Of a stretch of DNA of 64,000 nt, positions 37,548 to 49,800 are shown in pieces. The notes beneath the pieces are model-generated. The model made no database searches, was not told the origin of the DNA, and worked only from the letters and a program-made list of their open reading frames with translations. The translations under genes and the position numbers were made by a program. The stretch comes from Selenomonas sp. oral taxon 920 (GTDB taxonomy: Bacteria > Bacillota > Negativicutes > Selenomonadales > Selenomonadaceae), in assembly GCF_001717585.1 (NCBI RefSeq), contig NZ_CP017042.1, forward strand, positions 1,828,501 through 1,892,500, in the 5' to 3' direction. Every line of letters begins with the position of its first letter. Within the stretch, counting starts at the first letter, position 1.

Positions 37548-37808
37548 AGTAGTTTTCCTCCTTCGTCCAGGGTCTCGCCCCAAACATTTCTCCACGGCAG
37601 TTCCCTCTGTCCCGTCAGGGCATAGCCATCTGCCATGTCATCGCATGGAGTACGTCATCTGTCGTATGATTCCAAAAGATGAAAAGAAGTTTTATCATAT
37701 TCCCCATCGGGAAATTTCAGTCGGACTTTCCGTCAAACCGTCATTTCCCTCGAAAAGGAGCGACGCGAGCGCGCCGCTCCTCTCCCTAGGGAATATCAGT
37801 AAGGGTGA
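37548..37808 (-). promoter_or_regulatory. Structured tuf-rpsJ intergenic leader
   Basis: This 260-base gap holds on the minus strand an 11-bp GC-rich hairpin (37757-37781) followed by TTTTC, a weak terminator or attenuator. ATATTCCC (37789-37796) and GGGAATAT (37697-37704) can pair to enclose that hairpin. Nearer rpsJ, a GGCAG...CTGCC stem surrounds a CCCT...AGGG helix. The layout fits an autoregulated S10 leader, as known for L4 in other bacteria, but I found no clear promoter. Confidence 0.5.
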
Positions 37809-38996
<1,188 letters not shown>

Positions 38997-39010
38997 TTAA
39001 AATTGCCTCC

Positions 39011-41089
39011 TTATTCGCCTTTGTTCTTGGCGACTACAGCGTCAGCTATATTCTTAGGAACTTCATCGTAGAAGGAAACTTCCATCGAGTAGTTCCCGCG
39101 GCCCTGAGTTTTGGAACGGAGATCCGTCGAGTAACCGAACATCTCCGAGAGCGGAACGAACGCGTTGATGACCTGTACGCCGTTGCGCGGTTCCATGCCG
39201 TCGATGCGTCCGCGGCGCGAGTTCAGATCGCCGATCACGTCGCCCATGTACTCCTCGGGTACCGTGACCTCAACCTTGACATACGGCTCGAGAAGAACCG
39301 GGCTGGCCTTCTCGGCACCCGCCTTGAACGCCATCGAGCCTGCCACCTTAAACGCCGCCTCGGAGGAGTCGACCTCGTGGAACGAGCCGTCGTAGACGAT
39401 GACCTTGATGTCGACCATCGGATAGCCTGCGACAACGCCGCCCTCCATGGCCTGACGAACACCGGCCTCGATCGGATTGATGAATTCCTTCGGAATCACG
39501 CCGCCGACGACCTTGTTCTCGAAGCTGAAGCCCTCGCCCGCATCCTGCGGAATGAGCTCGAGCCAGCAGTGACCGTACTGACCGTGACCGCCGGACTGAC
39601 GGACGAACTTGCCCTCTGCCTTGACCGACTTGCGGATCGTCTCCCGATACGCAACCTGCGGCTCGCCGACCTTGCAGTCGACCTTGAACTCGCGGAGCAT
39701 GCGGTCGACGATGATCTGCAAATGCAGCTCGCCCATGCCCGAGATGATGACCTGCCCCGTCTCTGCGTCCGTATGCACGCGGAAGGTCGGATCCTCCTCA
39801 GCGAGCTTCTGGAGGGCAATGCCCATCTTCTCCTGGTCGTTCTTCGTCGCAGGCTCAACCGCAACGGAGATAACGGGATCGGGGAACTCCATCGACTCGA
39901 GGATGATCGGATTGTTCTCGTCGCAGAGCGTGTCGCCCGTCGTCGTGTTCTTAAGCCCGACCGCCGCCGCGATATCGCCGCTGTAGACCACATCGATCTC
40001 CTTGCGGTTGTTCGCGTGCATCTGGAGAATGCGGCCGATGCGTTCCTTGTTGTCCTTCGTCGCATTGAAGACGTAGGAGCCGGAGTTCAGCGTGCCCGAG
40101 TAGACACGGAAGAACGCGAGCTTGCCAACGAACGGATCTGTCATAATCTTGAACGCGAGTGCGGAGAACGGCGCCGTATCTGAGGAAGGACGGCTGTCTG
40201 CCTCGCCCGTGTCGGGGTTTACACCCGCGATCGGCGGAATGTCCGTCGGCGCCGGCATGTAGTCGACGATCGCATCGAGCAGGGGCTGTACACCCTTGTT
40301 GCGGTATGACGTACCGCAGGTGACCGGCGTCATCTCGCAGGCGATCGTCGCCTTGCGGATCGCACGGCGGATCTCTTCCTCCGTGACCTCCTCGCCGCCG
40401 AGGTACTTCTCCATCAGCTCATCGTCTGCCTCGGCGCATGCCTCGATCAGCTTCTCGCGGTACTCTTCCGCCTGCTCTTTGTACTCGGCCGGAATCTCGA
40501 CCTCATCGGTCACCTTGCCGAGATCGTCCTCGTAGACGATCGCATCCATCTTCACGAGGTCGATGATGCCCTTAAACTCATCCTCTGTGCCGATCGGCAG
40601 CTGAATTGCCACCGGGTTCGCATTGAGACGCTCGCGCATCATGTTCATGACATTGAAGAAATCGGCGCCCGTGATGTCCATCTTGTTGACATACGCCATG
40701 CGCGGCACATTGTACCGCTCTGCCTGGCGCCAGACCGTCTCCGTCTGCGGCTCAACGCCGCCGCGTGCGGTCAGGACGGCGACCGTGCCGTCCAACACGC
40801 GCAGCGAGCGCTCTACCTCGACCGTAAAGTCAACGTGACCCGGCGTATCAATGATATTGATGCGATGGTCTTTCCAGTGACAGGTCGTTGCCGCCGACGT
40901 AATCGTAATGCCGCGTTCCTGCTCCTGAACCATCCAGTCCATGGTGGCAGCGCCCTCATGAACTTCGCCGATCTTGTGCGTTACGCCCGTGTAGAAGAGG
41001 ATGCGCTCGGTGGTCGTCGTCTTGCCGGCATCGATGTGAGCCATGATGCCGATATTCCGCGTCTTTTCAAGGGAATATTCTCTTGCCAC
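39011..41089 (-). CDS. fusA: Elongation factor G
   Basis: A 692-residue EF-G with [39 protein letters not shown] and domain [22 protein letters not shown]. It drives translocation. The start codon is GTG. Confidence 0.99.
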   Translation of the reverse strand: MAREYSLEKTRNIGIMAHIDAGKTTTTERILFYTGVTHKIGEVHEGAATMDWMVQEQERGITITSAATTCHWKDHRINIIDTPGHVDFTVEVERSLRVLDGTVAVLTARGGVEPQTETVWRQAERYNVPRMAYVNKMDITGADFFNVMNMMRERLNANPVAIQLPIGTEDEFKGIIDLVKMDAIVYEDDLGKVTDEVEIPAEYKEQAEEYREKLIEACAEADDELMEKYLGGEEVTEEEIRRAIRKATIACEMTPVTCGTSYRNKGVQPLLDAIVDYMPAPTDIPPIAGVNPDTGEADSRPSSDTAPFSALAFKIMTDPFVGKLAFFRVYSGTLNSGSYVFNATKDNKERIGRILQMHANNRKEIDVVYSGDIAAAVGLKNTTTGDTLCDENNPIILESMEFPDPVISVAVEPATKNDQEKMGIALQKLAEEDPTFRVHTDAETGQVIISGMGELHLQIIVDRMLREFKVDCKVGEPQVAYRETIRKSVKAEGKFVRQSGGHGQYGHCWLELIPQDAGEGFSFENKVVGGVIPKEFINPIEAGVRQAMEGGVVAGYPMVDIKVIVYDGSFHEVDSSEAAFKVAGSMAFKAGAEKASPVLLEPYVKVEVTVPEEYMGDVIGDLNSRRGRIDGMEPRNGVQVINAFVPLSEMFGYSTDLRSKTQGRGNYSMEVSFYDEVPKNIADAVVAKNKGE

Positions 41090-41153
41090 TGTTTCCTATC
41101 GCTCCTTACACTGCTGATATTACGTAGCCTCTGATGTTTCTCATCAACGGCTC

Positions 41154-41651
<498 letters not shown>

Positions 41652-42029
41652 TTACTTCTTCTTCGCACGCTTCGCGCCGTACTTCGAACGTCCCTGTGCA
41701 CGATCCTGCACACCGGCCGTATCGAGTGAGCCGCGAATGATGTGGTAACGCACACCCGGCAGATCCTTCACACGGCCGCCGCGAATGAGGACGACGCTGT
41801 GCTCCTGCAGATTGTGCCCAATTCCGGGAATGTATGCGGTCACCTCGATGCTGTTCGTCAAGCGAACACGAGCAACCTTTCTAAGAGCAGAGTTCGGCTT
41901 CTTCGGCGTGGACGTATAGACACGCGTGCAGACGCCGCGCTTCTGCGGGCTGTTCTTCAGTGCTGGTGCTTTCGATTTCTCCTCAAGGCTCTTCCGGCTC
42001 TTGCGAATGAGCTGATTGATCGTTGGCAT
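41652..42029 (-). CDS. rpsL: 30S ribosomal protein S12
   Basis: A 125-residue S12 with the decoding-centre loops [19 protein letters not shown] and the [16 protein letters not shown] segment. Residues associated with streptomycin resistance (the KKPNSA lysine) are in the sensitive form. Confidence 0.98.
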   Translation of the reverse strand: MPTINQLIRKSRKSLEEKSKAPALKNSPQKRGVCTRVYTSTPKKPNSALRKVARVRLTNSIEVTAYIPGIGHNLQEHSVVLIRGGRVKDLPGVRYHIIRGSLDTAGVQDRAQGRSKYGAKRAKKK

Positions 42030-42092
42030 ACTGCACCTCCTTCCTTTGTCGTCATTTCAATGCTTTTGTATGAAAACGCAGAGGCTGCGTTT

Positions 42093-42338
42093 TTACCGTA
42101 GTTTGGCGACCGCCGCCGCACCCACATCGAGGTGCACCGCCGCGCCGAGTGCCGCTTTTGTCGCCGTGCGGTCAGGTATAATACCTGCGTCCCCACACGC
42201 TGCAAAGAGCGGGTCGAGTACACGCCCGTCCACATCGCTCGCAATGAACACCATCTCTGCCGCGCCGTTCTGCACCGCCCTCAGTGCCTGATGAATGCCG
42301 GCAACCGTGCGTGCCGCGCGTAATTTTTCCAGAGACAT
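42093..42338 (-). CDS. L7Ae/L30e-family RNA-binding protein (YbxF-like)
   Basis: An 81-residue protein of the L7Ae/L30e/S12e family, with GIHQALRAVQNGAAEMVFIASDV-type organisation typical of the kink-turn binders YbxF/RplGB. In Firmicutes this gene usually lies between rpoC and rpsL; here it is the first gene of the str cluster, directly behind a strong promoter. The N-terminal helix and the alanine-rich C-terminus are normal. Its precise ribosomal role is not established. Confidence 0.82.
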   Translation of the reverse strand: MSLEKLRAARTVAGIHQALRAVQNGAAEMVFIASDVDGRVLDPLFAACGDAGIIPDRTATKAALGAAVHLDVGAAAVAKLR

Positions 42339-42366
42339 AGTTCACCTCCAAAAAGGGGACTGTCAC

Positions 42367-42395
42367 ATAATATCATCCGCAAAAACGCTTGTCAA
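42367..42395 (-). promoter_or_regulatory. Sigma-A promoter of the str ribosomal cluster
   Basis: TTGACA and TATTAT with a 17-base spacer on the minus strand, 29 bases before the L7Ae-like ATG, with an AT-rich stretch upstream. It probably drives much of the 19-kb ribosomal cluster. Confidence 0.88.
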
Positions 42396-42468
42396 CGCAT
42401 ATTTTACAAAGTTTTCTATTTACACTTTTTCTAGCGTATCTTTCTTGCGTGTTTAGATGAAAAATCAG

Positions 42469-42493
42469 AAAAAAGAGGTGCATGTGCACCTCT
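42469..42493 (-). terminator. Terminator after the ftsW/rodA-family gene
   Basis: On the minus strand a perfect 9-bp stem AGAGGTGCA/TGCACCTCT is followed by TTTTTT. It separates the FtsW/RodA transcript from the str promoter. Confidence 0.88.
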
Positions 42494-42496
42494 TCA

Positions 42497-43681
42497 TCAT
42501 CGCACAATATGGATCTTACTGCGCCGCGTCTCAGGTTTCTCTGATTTTTTCTTCACCGCAGGCAGTGTATCCCGACTGCGGTCGGCGATGCCGAGCAGCA
42601 TCCCCATCCCCGCCATCGTTACGATCAGCGAAGAACCGCCATAGCTGATGAACGGCAGCGGAACACCAACGACGGGCAGCAGGCCGGAGACCATCGCGAG
42701 ATTTGCGAGCGCCTGTCCGAGCACGAGGAAGATGATGCCGAGCGCAAGCACCTGCCCGAACGTATCCTTCGCACGAGCCGCCACACGCATGCAGGTAACA
42801 AGCAGAACGGCGAACAGGAAGAAGATCAGCAGAACACCGAAGAATCCATGCTCCTGACTGAAGATCGCAAACGCAAAGTCCGTGTGTGCCTCGGGCAGAT
42901 ACTCATATTTGCTCACGCCGTCGCCGAAGCCCATGCCGAAGATTCCGCCCGAGCCGATTGTCGAGAGCGACTGTACCATCTGATAACCCGCATCGCGCGC
43001 ATCCGACCACGGATCGTACCAGACCTCGAGGCGCTTCATGCGATAGGGCTGCAGTGTCCCGATTGAAAAGGCCAAGATGAGTGTAAGCAGACTGATCCAC
43101 ACCCAGCTCCGCGGCGACACGAGCAGCACGAGTGCCATCAAAAGCGGAACGCCAAACACAATGCACGCCGTTCCGAAATCCGGTTCACGGTAGACGAGGA
43201 ACGCCATCACGAGAATTGCACCAAACGGGATAAAGACGCGTCCGCCGTCGCGGTCTATACGAAAGCGTTCCTTTGACAGCACCGCCGAGATGGAGAATGC
43301 ACCCATCAACACCGCCATCAATTTCGCAAACTCTGCCGGCTGAAAGCTCAGTGGTCCGAATGCAAGCCAACGCTGTGCGCCGTTCACCGTCGTCCCGACA
43401 AAGAGCACGGCAATCAGCAGGAACACCGTGATCCCCATACCGACGAACATCAGCCCGCGCATACGCTGATAGTTCATGCGGCGACAGAGCCAGCACGCGA
43501 CGATCCCAAGCAGCAGCCATTGAAGATGGCGCTGCAGAAAGTAATACGGATTCTCGAAATCCATCGCCGCAAGCACATAGCTCGAACTAAAGACATTGAT
43601 CGTCCCCGTCACAAGGAGAATCGCCATGATGATAACAATGGGTTCCGTCTCACTCTTAAAGAGTGTATAACGCGTACGCAT
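42497..43681 (-). CDS. ftsW: SEDS-family peptidoglycan polymerase (FtsW/RodA)
   Basis: A 394-residue SEDS glycosyltransferase with about ten transmembrane helices. Hallmarks are NGAQRWLAFGPLSFQPAEFAK, the YREPDFGTACIVFG segment with the catalytic aspartate region, and the late PLPFISYGGSSL. It polymerises lipid II with a class B PBP. Division (FtsW) is slightly favoured over elongation (RodA) by the SxGSGGIFGMGFGDGVSKY loop, but I cannot exclude RodA. ATG at 43681 overlaps the trmB stop (ATGA). Confidence 0.9.
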   Translation of the reverse strand: MRTRYTLFKSETEPIVIIMAILLVTGTINVFSSSYVLAAMDFENPYYFLQRHLQWLLLGIVACWLCRRMNYQRMRGLMFVGMGITVFLLIAVLFVGTTVNGAQRWLAFGPLSFQPAEFAKLMAVLMGAFSISAVLSKERFRIDRDGGRVFIPFGAILVMAFLVYREPDFGTACIVFGVPLLMALVLLVSPRSWVWISLLTLILAFSIGTLQPYRMKRLEVWYDPWSDARDAGYQMVQSLSTIGSGGIFGMGFGDGVSKYEYLPEAHTDFAFAIFSQEHGFFGVLLIFFLFAVLLVTCMRVAARAKDTFGQVLALGIIFLVLGQALANLAMVSGLLPVVGVPLPFISYGGSSLIVTMAGMGMLLGIADRSRDTLPAVKKKSEKPETRRSKIHIVR

Positions 43682-44340
43682 CAGACTTGTCCCGTTGGAC
43701 GGCACGCTACAAGGCGCCCGATCTTCGCACCGCGTGCGCTGAACTTGCGCTCGTACTCCGTCATGATATTGTCAGGCTCTGCGAGCGCGTGGAGGTCATG
43801 CGTCACATGCGAGAGCAGCCAGCCCTCCCGCTCCATCGTTTCGAGCGAGTAGGCAAAGAGCCCAGCATTATCCGTCTTGAAATGGATCGCTCCGCCTTCC
43901 TTCAGCACAGCGGCATAGCGCGCGAGGAAGACCTCACTCGTCAGCCGCCGCTTCGCATGGCGTGCCTTCGGCCACGGGTCGGAAAAATTTAAATAGATGC
44001 GGTCGACCTCACCGAAGGCAAAGAGTTCCGTCAAATGCGCTGCATCAAAGACGAGAAGCCGCACATTCGGCAGCTCCCGTGTCGCCGCCTTGCGCGCGGC
44101 AAAGTAGAGGACTCCCTGCTGCGCCTCGAGCCCGACATAGTTCACATTGGGATTGCGTGCCGCAAGTTCCGTCAGGAAGTCGCCCTTGCCTACACCGATC
44201 TCTACATGGAGCGGTGCCGTGCGCCCGAACGTCTCCGTCCACGCACCGGCGAACCTCGTCCAATCCCCGCCGAGCGGCGTGACGAAATCCGCATAATCCA
44301 GAATCGCCGTATCAATCCACGGCTTTCGCCTGAGTCTCAT
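43681..44340 (-). CDS. trmB: tRNA (guanine-N7-)-methyltransferase
   Basis: A 219-residue TrmB with the SAM motif VEIGVGKGDFLTELA and the substrate motif YLNFSDPWPKARHAKRRL. It methylates G46 of tRNA. It lies just upstream of the FtsW/RodA gene and overlaps it, so the two form a pair. Confidence 0.96.
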   Translation of the reverse strand: MRLRRKPWIDTAILDYADFVTPLGGDWTRFAGAWTETFGRTAPLHVEIGVGKGDFLTELAARNPNVNYVGLEAQQGVLYFAARKAATRELPNVRLLVFDAAHLTELFAFGEVDRIYLNFSDPWPKARHAKRRLTSEVFLARYAAVLKEGGAIHFKTDNAGLFAYSLETMEREGWLLSHVTHDLHALAEPDNIMTEYERKFSARGAKIGRLVACRPTGQV

Positions 44341-44396
44341 AGCCCTTCCCGTTCACCCCATTCGGCCATTTATCTTTGCATCCCCATCTGAATGCA

Positions 44397-44425
44397 CTGC
44401 GCCCCCGATCACATCGAGGGCGCAG
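44397..44425 (-). terminator. Hairpin after the tpsB gene
   Basis: A 13-bp near-perfect GC-rich stem lies 15 bases beyond the tpsB stop. No T tract follows on either strand, so its strength as a terminator is doubtful. Confidence 0.4.
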
Positions 44426-44440
44426 CAAAACAGCAGGATA

Positions 44441-46096
44441 TTACCAGATCTTCCCCGCCATGAACCAAACGCGGTTCCGTGCATTGTTCTTCGGTGCTAC
44501 CGACGAATCCGAGCCAATCCGTCGTGCGTAGTCCACACGTGCGAACCAGTTGCCCGGATCACTGTACGCCGCACCAATGCCCCAACCGTGCAGCGTTGCA
44601 TGATTGTCGGTGAGATTGTTCCCCTTGCTCATACGCACCGATCCCGTATCATAGAACGTGCTGAATGTCAGCCCGCGCACCGGTGTATGATAGCGCAGTT
44701 CCGCCGTTGCAAGAACGCCCTCGTCCCCCGCGCCCTCGCCCTGCGCGTAGGCACGCACGCCATTCGGTCCGCCGAGATAGAACTCCTCCGAGCTGTCGAG
44801 GTTTCGGCTCGCCTTCTGCCCCGAGACCTTGACGAGGAGATCCGTCGCGTGACCAAGCTGCTGCACCGCTGTCACATCTGCTTCGAGCTTTGCGTACGTC
44901 CCCTCCTCTGTTTGGTTGAGATCCCCCAGAATGCGGCTGTACTCCGAGTCCAGCCCCAATGTTCCGACGGTCAGATTTGCATTATAGTTCACCGTCATTC
45001 CGCCATAGAGGCGCTGCATACCGACCAGCCCCGCATAAATGCTGTGCGTATGCTTTTTGCCCTCAAGCTCGAACGCCGTAATATCATCATCCAAGTCGCG
45101 ATAGTTATAGCCGTAGCGGAAGAGGAGGCTGCGGTTCGTCAAATGGTAGAGCGGCGTCTGCCCGAAGATCGTGAACGTCAAAGACTGCCCCTCCGCACCG
45201 ATTGCGGAGAGCGGGCCGCCCACCTTATAGTTCATGCGCGAGAGGCCAACGCCGAGCGTCGTACCGCCATGCCCGACCACCGTCTCATAGTTTGCGTAGA
45301 AGTTGCGCAGGCTCCCGTTCGAGATGAGTGCACCCGCACTCACCTTGTCCCCCGTCCCCGACGGGTCGTAGAGTGTTTCCTGCACGCCGTAGCGGTAGCG
45401 CCCCGTGCTCGGACTGCCGTAGTTCTCGACATAGAAAACCGTATTCGATGCCTTCGAATCATCAATGCGCACCGTCAGCTTGCTCGTTCCGAATGTCCTG
45501 CCCGGACTCAGGACGCCGACTGCACGCGCTCCCGTTGCATCCGACACCGAGTAGAGTGCCGTCTCAAGCTTTGACATAGTGATGATATCATCCGATTTCA
45601 GCCCTGCAATAATCCCCTGTGCGACGGCATCCTTCAGACGGCTGTTATTTTCGAGCACGATCTCATCGTAACGGCCCGGCAGCACACGCAGCACCACAAT
45701 CCCATCCGGACTGTCCTGCGGCGGCAGATATACCGCAGCCGCCGGATAACCATGCGTGCGGCAGTACGAAGTCAGCGCATCCACCGTCCGACGCAGCTGC
45801 GCCATCGTCTTCTGCTCACCCATCCCCTCCTCGAGAATGCGCGTCAGCTCCCCCTTGTCAAGGAAGAGATCCGGAGCCTCCATAATGAAGTTTTCAATCG
45901 TAAACTGCGCGTCATCACCATCCTGACGGTAGCGCGGTGCCTGATCCTCCAGACCGATCTCAGGTCTTGGCTGCTCCTGTGCAATATCCGCACCCGGACG
46001 CGCAAGAGACGGCGCAGCAAATCCCGTCGTCCCCGCAGATGCCAGCCCCGCACAAACACACGCAGCAAGCCCTGCACGGACCGCAGTTTTCTTCAT
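44441..46096 (-). CDS. TpsB-type outer-membrane transporter (ShlB/FhaC family)
   Basis: A 551-residue two-partner secretion transporter. The signal peptide runs to about residue 27 (cut near GFAA). A proline-rich linker, a ShlB-type POTRA domain (about 60-200, with HGYPAAAVYLPPQDSPDG) and a 16-stranded barrel domain follow. The YLGGPNGVRAYAQGEGAGDEG segment is the conserved lid-loop motif, and the protein ends WFMAGKIW with a terminal aromatic residue as outer-membrane proteins do. It should export the giant TpsA encoded upstream. The start may instead be a GTG seven codons earlier. Confidence 0.93.
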   Translation of the reverse strand: MKKTAVRAGLAACVCAGLASAGTTGFAAPSLARPGADIAQEQPRPEIGLEDQAPRYRQDGDDAQFTIENFIMEAPDLFLDKGELTRILEEGMGEQKTMAQLRRTVDALTSYCRTHGYPAAAVYLPPQDSPDGIVVLRVLPGRYDEIVLENNSRLKDAVAQGIIAGLKSDDIITMSKLETALYSVSDATGARAVGVLSPGRTFGTSKLTVRIDDSKASNTVFYVENYGSPSTGRYRYGVQETLYDPSGTGDKVSAGALISNGSLRNFYANYETVVGHGGTTLGVGLSRMNYKVGGPLSAIGAEGQSLTFTIFGQTPLYHLTNRSLLFRYGYNYRDLDDDITAFELEGKKHTHSIYAGLVGMQRLYGGMTVNYNANLTVGTLGLDSEYSRILGDLNQTEEGTYAKLEADVTAVQQLGHATDLLVKVSGQKASRNLDSSEEFYLGGPNGVRAYAQGEGAGDEGVLATAELRYHTPVRGLTFSTFYDTGSVRMSKGNNLTDNHATLHGWGIGAAYSDPGNWFARVDYARRIGSDSSVAPKNNARNRVWFMAGKIW

Positions 46097-46160
46097 ATCA
46101 TTGATCCCATTGTACACGATCGTATCTCAACCCCTACATTATTATTCATATTTTGTTTCC

Positions 46161-46189
46161 ATTCTAGCATTTTCCCTGTGAAAACACAA
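46161..46189 (-). promoter_or_regulatory. Sigma-A promoter of tpsB
   Basis: TTGTGT and TAGAAT with a 17-base spacer on the minus strand. A CCCT-GTG...CAC-AGGG imperfect inverted repeat overlaps the -35 box and could be an operator. Confidence 0.6.
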
Positions 46190-46273
46190 GGGAGAAGGTA
46201 CAGCTCTGCGGTTGCAATTCGTGCTTTTTTGATGTAGACTTGCGAAAACAGCATTGGGATAGGAGAATCTACC

Positions 46274-46732
46274 ATGAAAAAAATTCTATTCGTCTGCCAC
46301 GGCAACATCTGCCGCTCCCCCATGGCAGAGTTCGTCATGAAACATCTCGTACACGAGGCAGGACTTGCAGACAAAATCAGCGTCACTTCCAAGGCGCTCC
46401 ACCGCGACGAAATCGGCAGTGACACCCATCGCGGCACACGCGAAATCCTCCGCGCACGCGGCATCCCGTTCAGCAAACGGCAGGCAGCGCTGATGACCGC
46501 CGCCGACTACGATGCCTACGACTGCATTATCGGCATGGACACAGAAAACATGGACGACCTCGCACGCCTTACGGGCGGCGATCCACGCGGCAAGGTGCGC
46601 CGCCTCCTCTCTTACATTGGCGAGGAACGTGATGTCGCCGACCCGTGGTACACAGGCAACTTCGAGGCAACTTACCGCGATGTGGATGCCGGCTGCCGCG
46701 CATTGCTGAGAGATCTGACAAAAAGCGCCTAA
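46274..46732 (+). CDS. Low-molecular-weight protein tyrosine phosphatase
   Basis: A 152-residue LMW-PTP with the P-loop CHGNICRSPMAE (C-x5-R at residues 8-14) and the general-acid segment DPWYTGNFEATYRDV near residue 125. Family members dephosphorylate tyrosine kinases of capsule export or act in stress response; the substrate here is unknown. It is on the plus strand between the tpsB and tpsA genes, which lie on the minus strand. A GGAG site precedes the ATG. Confidence 0.93.
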   Translation: MKKILFVCHGNICRSPMAEFVMKHLVHEAGLADKISVTSKALHRDEIGSDTHRGTREILRARGIPFSKRQAALMTAADYDAYDCIIGMDTENMDDLARLTGGDPRGKVRRLLSYIGEERDVADPWYTGNFEATYRDVDAGCRALLRDLTKSA

Positions 46733-46737
46733 ACAGC

Positions 46738-46785
46738 AAAGAGGGACCCCATCGACTATGCAAACAGTCGATGGGGTCCCTCTTT
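46738..46785. terminator. Bidirectional terminator between the phosphatase and tpsA
   Basis: A perfect 20-bp stem (46738-46757 with 46766-46785) with an 8-base loop, flanked by AAA and TTTGTTT. It ends the convergent phosphatase and tpsA transcripts. Confidence 0.9.
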
Positions 46786-46807
46786 GTTTCTATTGGATTT
46801 CTCTTGC

Positions 46808-49800
46808 TCAGCCGAACACTTCGTTCACGAGGGAGAATACTGTCTCGTCCGTGACGCGAATGCCGTTCTTGCTGATGTCGACACCGTCCTTCACCATATT
46901 GACAGAGGGCGGCGTATGGGAAACCTCCGCCTTCGGATCGCGTTTAAAGTGGCTGCGGCGGTCGAGGGAGGCGTTCTCATAGGCGTACTCATCGGGAATC
47001 ATCTTGCTGACCTGCGTGAGTGCACTGTAGTACTCTGCATCAGGGATATACGGACCGACGTGAAGTGCCGTTGCATTCGCGGGATCCTGCACAAAGCGGT
47101 AGTTCCGATAGACCATCTCGCCTGTCGCAGGGCGATAGTATCCGTTGACCGCGTAGTCTCCCATGCGCAGACGCGCATCCGGCGAATCATAGTAGAACTC
47201 ACCTGCCAGATGCTCGCCGGCAACCCCCGTCGGATATCCCGGTGCCGGATAGGTTCCCTGCGGGGTACCTGTGTAGCTGCTGCGCGGCGGCAGACCTTCG
47301 TTGATCCAGATGGTCTTTGGATCTGCCTTCATGCGAATCTCAGCGGGATTGATACGTCCGGTCGCCGTTCTCGCATTGTGATTGAGCGTGGTAGACCCCA
47401 AGCCGCCCGACGGTGTGGCAATGGTCGTACCGTGTTCATCGACGAGTTCGTAGTTCGACAGCGGATTGCCCGTGAGACGGAATTGGTAGTCCACATCCTT
47501 ATTCGCAACATTGTTGCGATCCTGCCACATGGCATTGGGATCGGTGTTCCCGTTCGGCTCCCACGCGACATTCTTGTCAGCGTACTTCGCTGTCGAGGAA
47601 TGCGTGATGTGCGGCTGATCCTGCGCGATGATTCCATCTTCATCGTCATAGTGACGCGTATCCGAGTCGCTGTAGTGACGGAACCGCACAAGACCGTCGG
47701 CGGAATGAATGATGTTGCCGTTTTCATCCTTTGCCACGCCGAGCAGCGTATCCGTCCCGTCATAGGTCTTCGTCGGATGGATGGATTTCGTATCGGCAAT
47801 GAGCTTGCGGCGGTTGATGACACCCGCGCCGGAGTCCGTGTAGCGTCCGACAGAGTTGTCCGTAAAGGTATAGTTGTCCACGTTAAGCTCGAGTCTGTAA
47901 TCTACGGGGTTGTTCGTGGAGGCATTTGCCCCATTGCGATATTTGCCCGTCATGCGCTCGACATCGCTCTCCGGCAGCGCATAGGTGTTTCCGTTGAGGG
48001 TCACCGTACTGTGCAGCGAGGAATTCTCATCTGTATTCAGCAGCGAACGAATATCGCTCGATCCGTTCCGCCCTATGACGGCATCTGTGCCGTCATAGTC
48101 CTTCACCGCATCATAGAATACGAAGTTAAAGTTGCTCCGATTCACCTGTGCCTTATCAATGTTGCCATCGCCGAATGCGACATCCGCAATCTCATAGTTC
48201 TGATTTGCACCCGCACTCAGATAGTTGCGCATCGTACGGTTGATGCCCTGATAGCGCACCGCACGCGAACCTGCATTCGCATTCTTGACAAAGGTTTCCG
48301 CCGTCCGACCGTCTCCATAGTGGCTCTCAATGTTTCCTCCGTTGAGATCGGTCAGCTTATTGCTGTCGCTGCCCGTGCCGAAGTGGATGCCGTCGCGCGT
48401 GAGCACCTTCGTATCATCATCGCTGATCGTTCGTGCCGTCACGGAGGCATTGTCTGATTTCGTATCATAGGTCTTGGCAACATCGTCGAATTTCAGGTTG
48501 AGCGTACGTTTCGTAATCTCATTGTCGTTGGTCGAGATCGTTGTCAGTGCATTTCCATCTGCATCCACGAGATTGTAGTTATCCCGATTCGCCAAGTCGA
48601 TCTGTACGTTGTAATCCACGCGTTTATTCGCACCGACAGACTTGTTGTCATACCGTGCTGTCGTCGCATTCGTCGCGCCGTCGCCCGCAACAAGCCCATT
48701 CAGAGTCACGAGGCTGTCCCCGTTTGTGACACGCGTACCCGTGTCCTTGCGGTAGGTCTTGATGCTGGTATCCCCTGCATCGTAGACATCACGCGAGGCA
48801 TCGTAGGTCTTCGTCAGCGGGCCGTTGACCGTCGCCGTGACATTCTTGCGCGTGATATAGCCCGTGCCGGTCTTTTCTACCCCATCGACGATGAAGTTAT
48901 TGCCCGTATAGGTCAGCTTATAGGTGACGGTATGTGCCGCGCCGCCCTGTACATTCTTATTGTCGTAGTGTGTGCTCGCCTCATCGGAAGCGATCGTGAT
49001 ATCGTTCGTGATATCGATATCATTTCCGTTCACACGAGCAGTCGCAGTCCGCAGATAGTTCTTGACGGCAGCCTGCGAGTTGATGCCGTTGTGCTTTACA
49101 GAACGATTGCCGTCGTAGACCTTCGTCGCGTCGTGGAACGTCGCCGTCACATCGCCTGCACTGATCGAACGCGGGTTGATGCGCCCCTTCGCATCGGCAG
49201 CGGTGTAGCTCTTGCTGCCGCCGTCGACGATGTAGTTCTGCGCGGTAGAATTCCGCCCTGCAAGATCGGTCAGTGCATCGTTAAAGCCGGTGTACTTCAC
49301 CGCCTTGTCTGTCACTGCACGGTTCGCATCACGGCTGACGTTCGCATCGGCATTGCCGTTCGAGTCGAGGTACTGCCCCTGTACTTTAGCCAGTGCCGGA
49401 GTATCAAGCGACAGCGTCTCACTGCCAACGAGACCGCTGAACGTGATATCGCCCACACCGAGGTTGTTGACCGCCGCCGTACCGTCATAGTCCTTGACCT
49501 TGCGTGCGACATCAACCGTCAGTGCTTTCTTGTAGATATCCGCCTTTCCCGTCACCGTATTCGTCGTCGGATGTCCGCCGATCGTGTAGTTCGCGAGGGT
49601 ATCCGCATCGCCCGAGAGCGTCAGCGTATAGGTGACATTCCGTTCCGCCGTACCGGGCGTACGTGCCTCTGCCTCCGCCTTGGTATTTGCCGAGGCATTC
49701 TTGTTGTCGTACGTTCCCGTGACGGCAAGCTGAATCTTGTTCTTATCCCGCTCAACGACCGTTGTCAGATTCGCCTTTGCCATCGCATTCACATAGTCGC

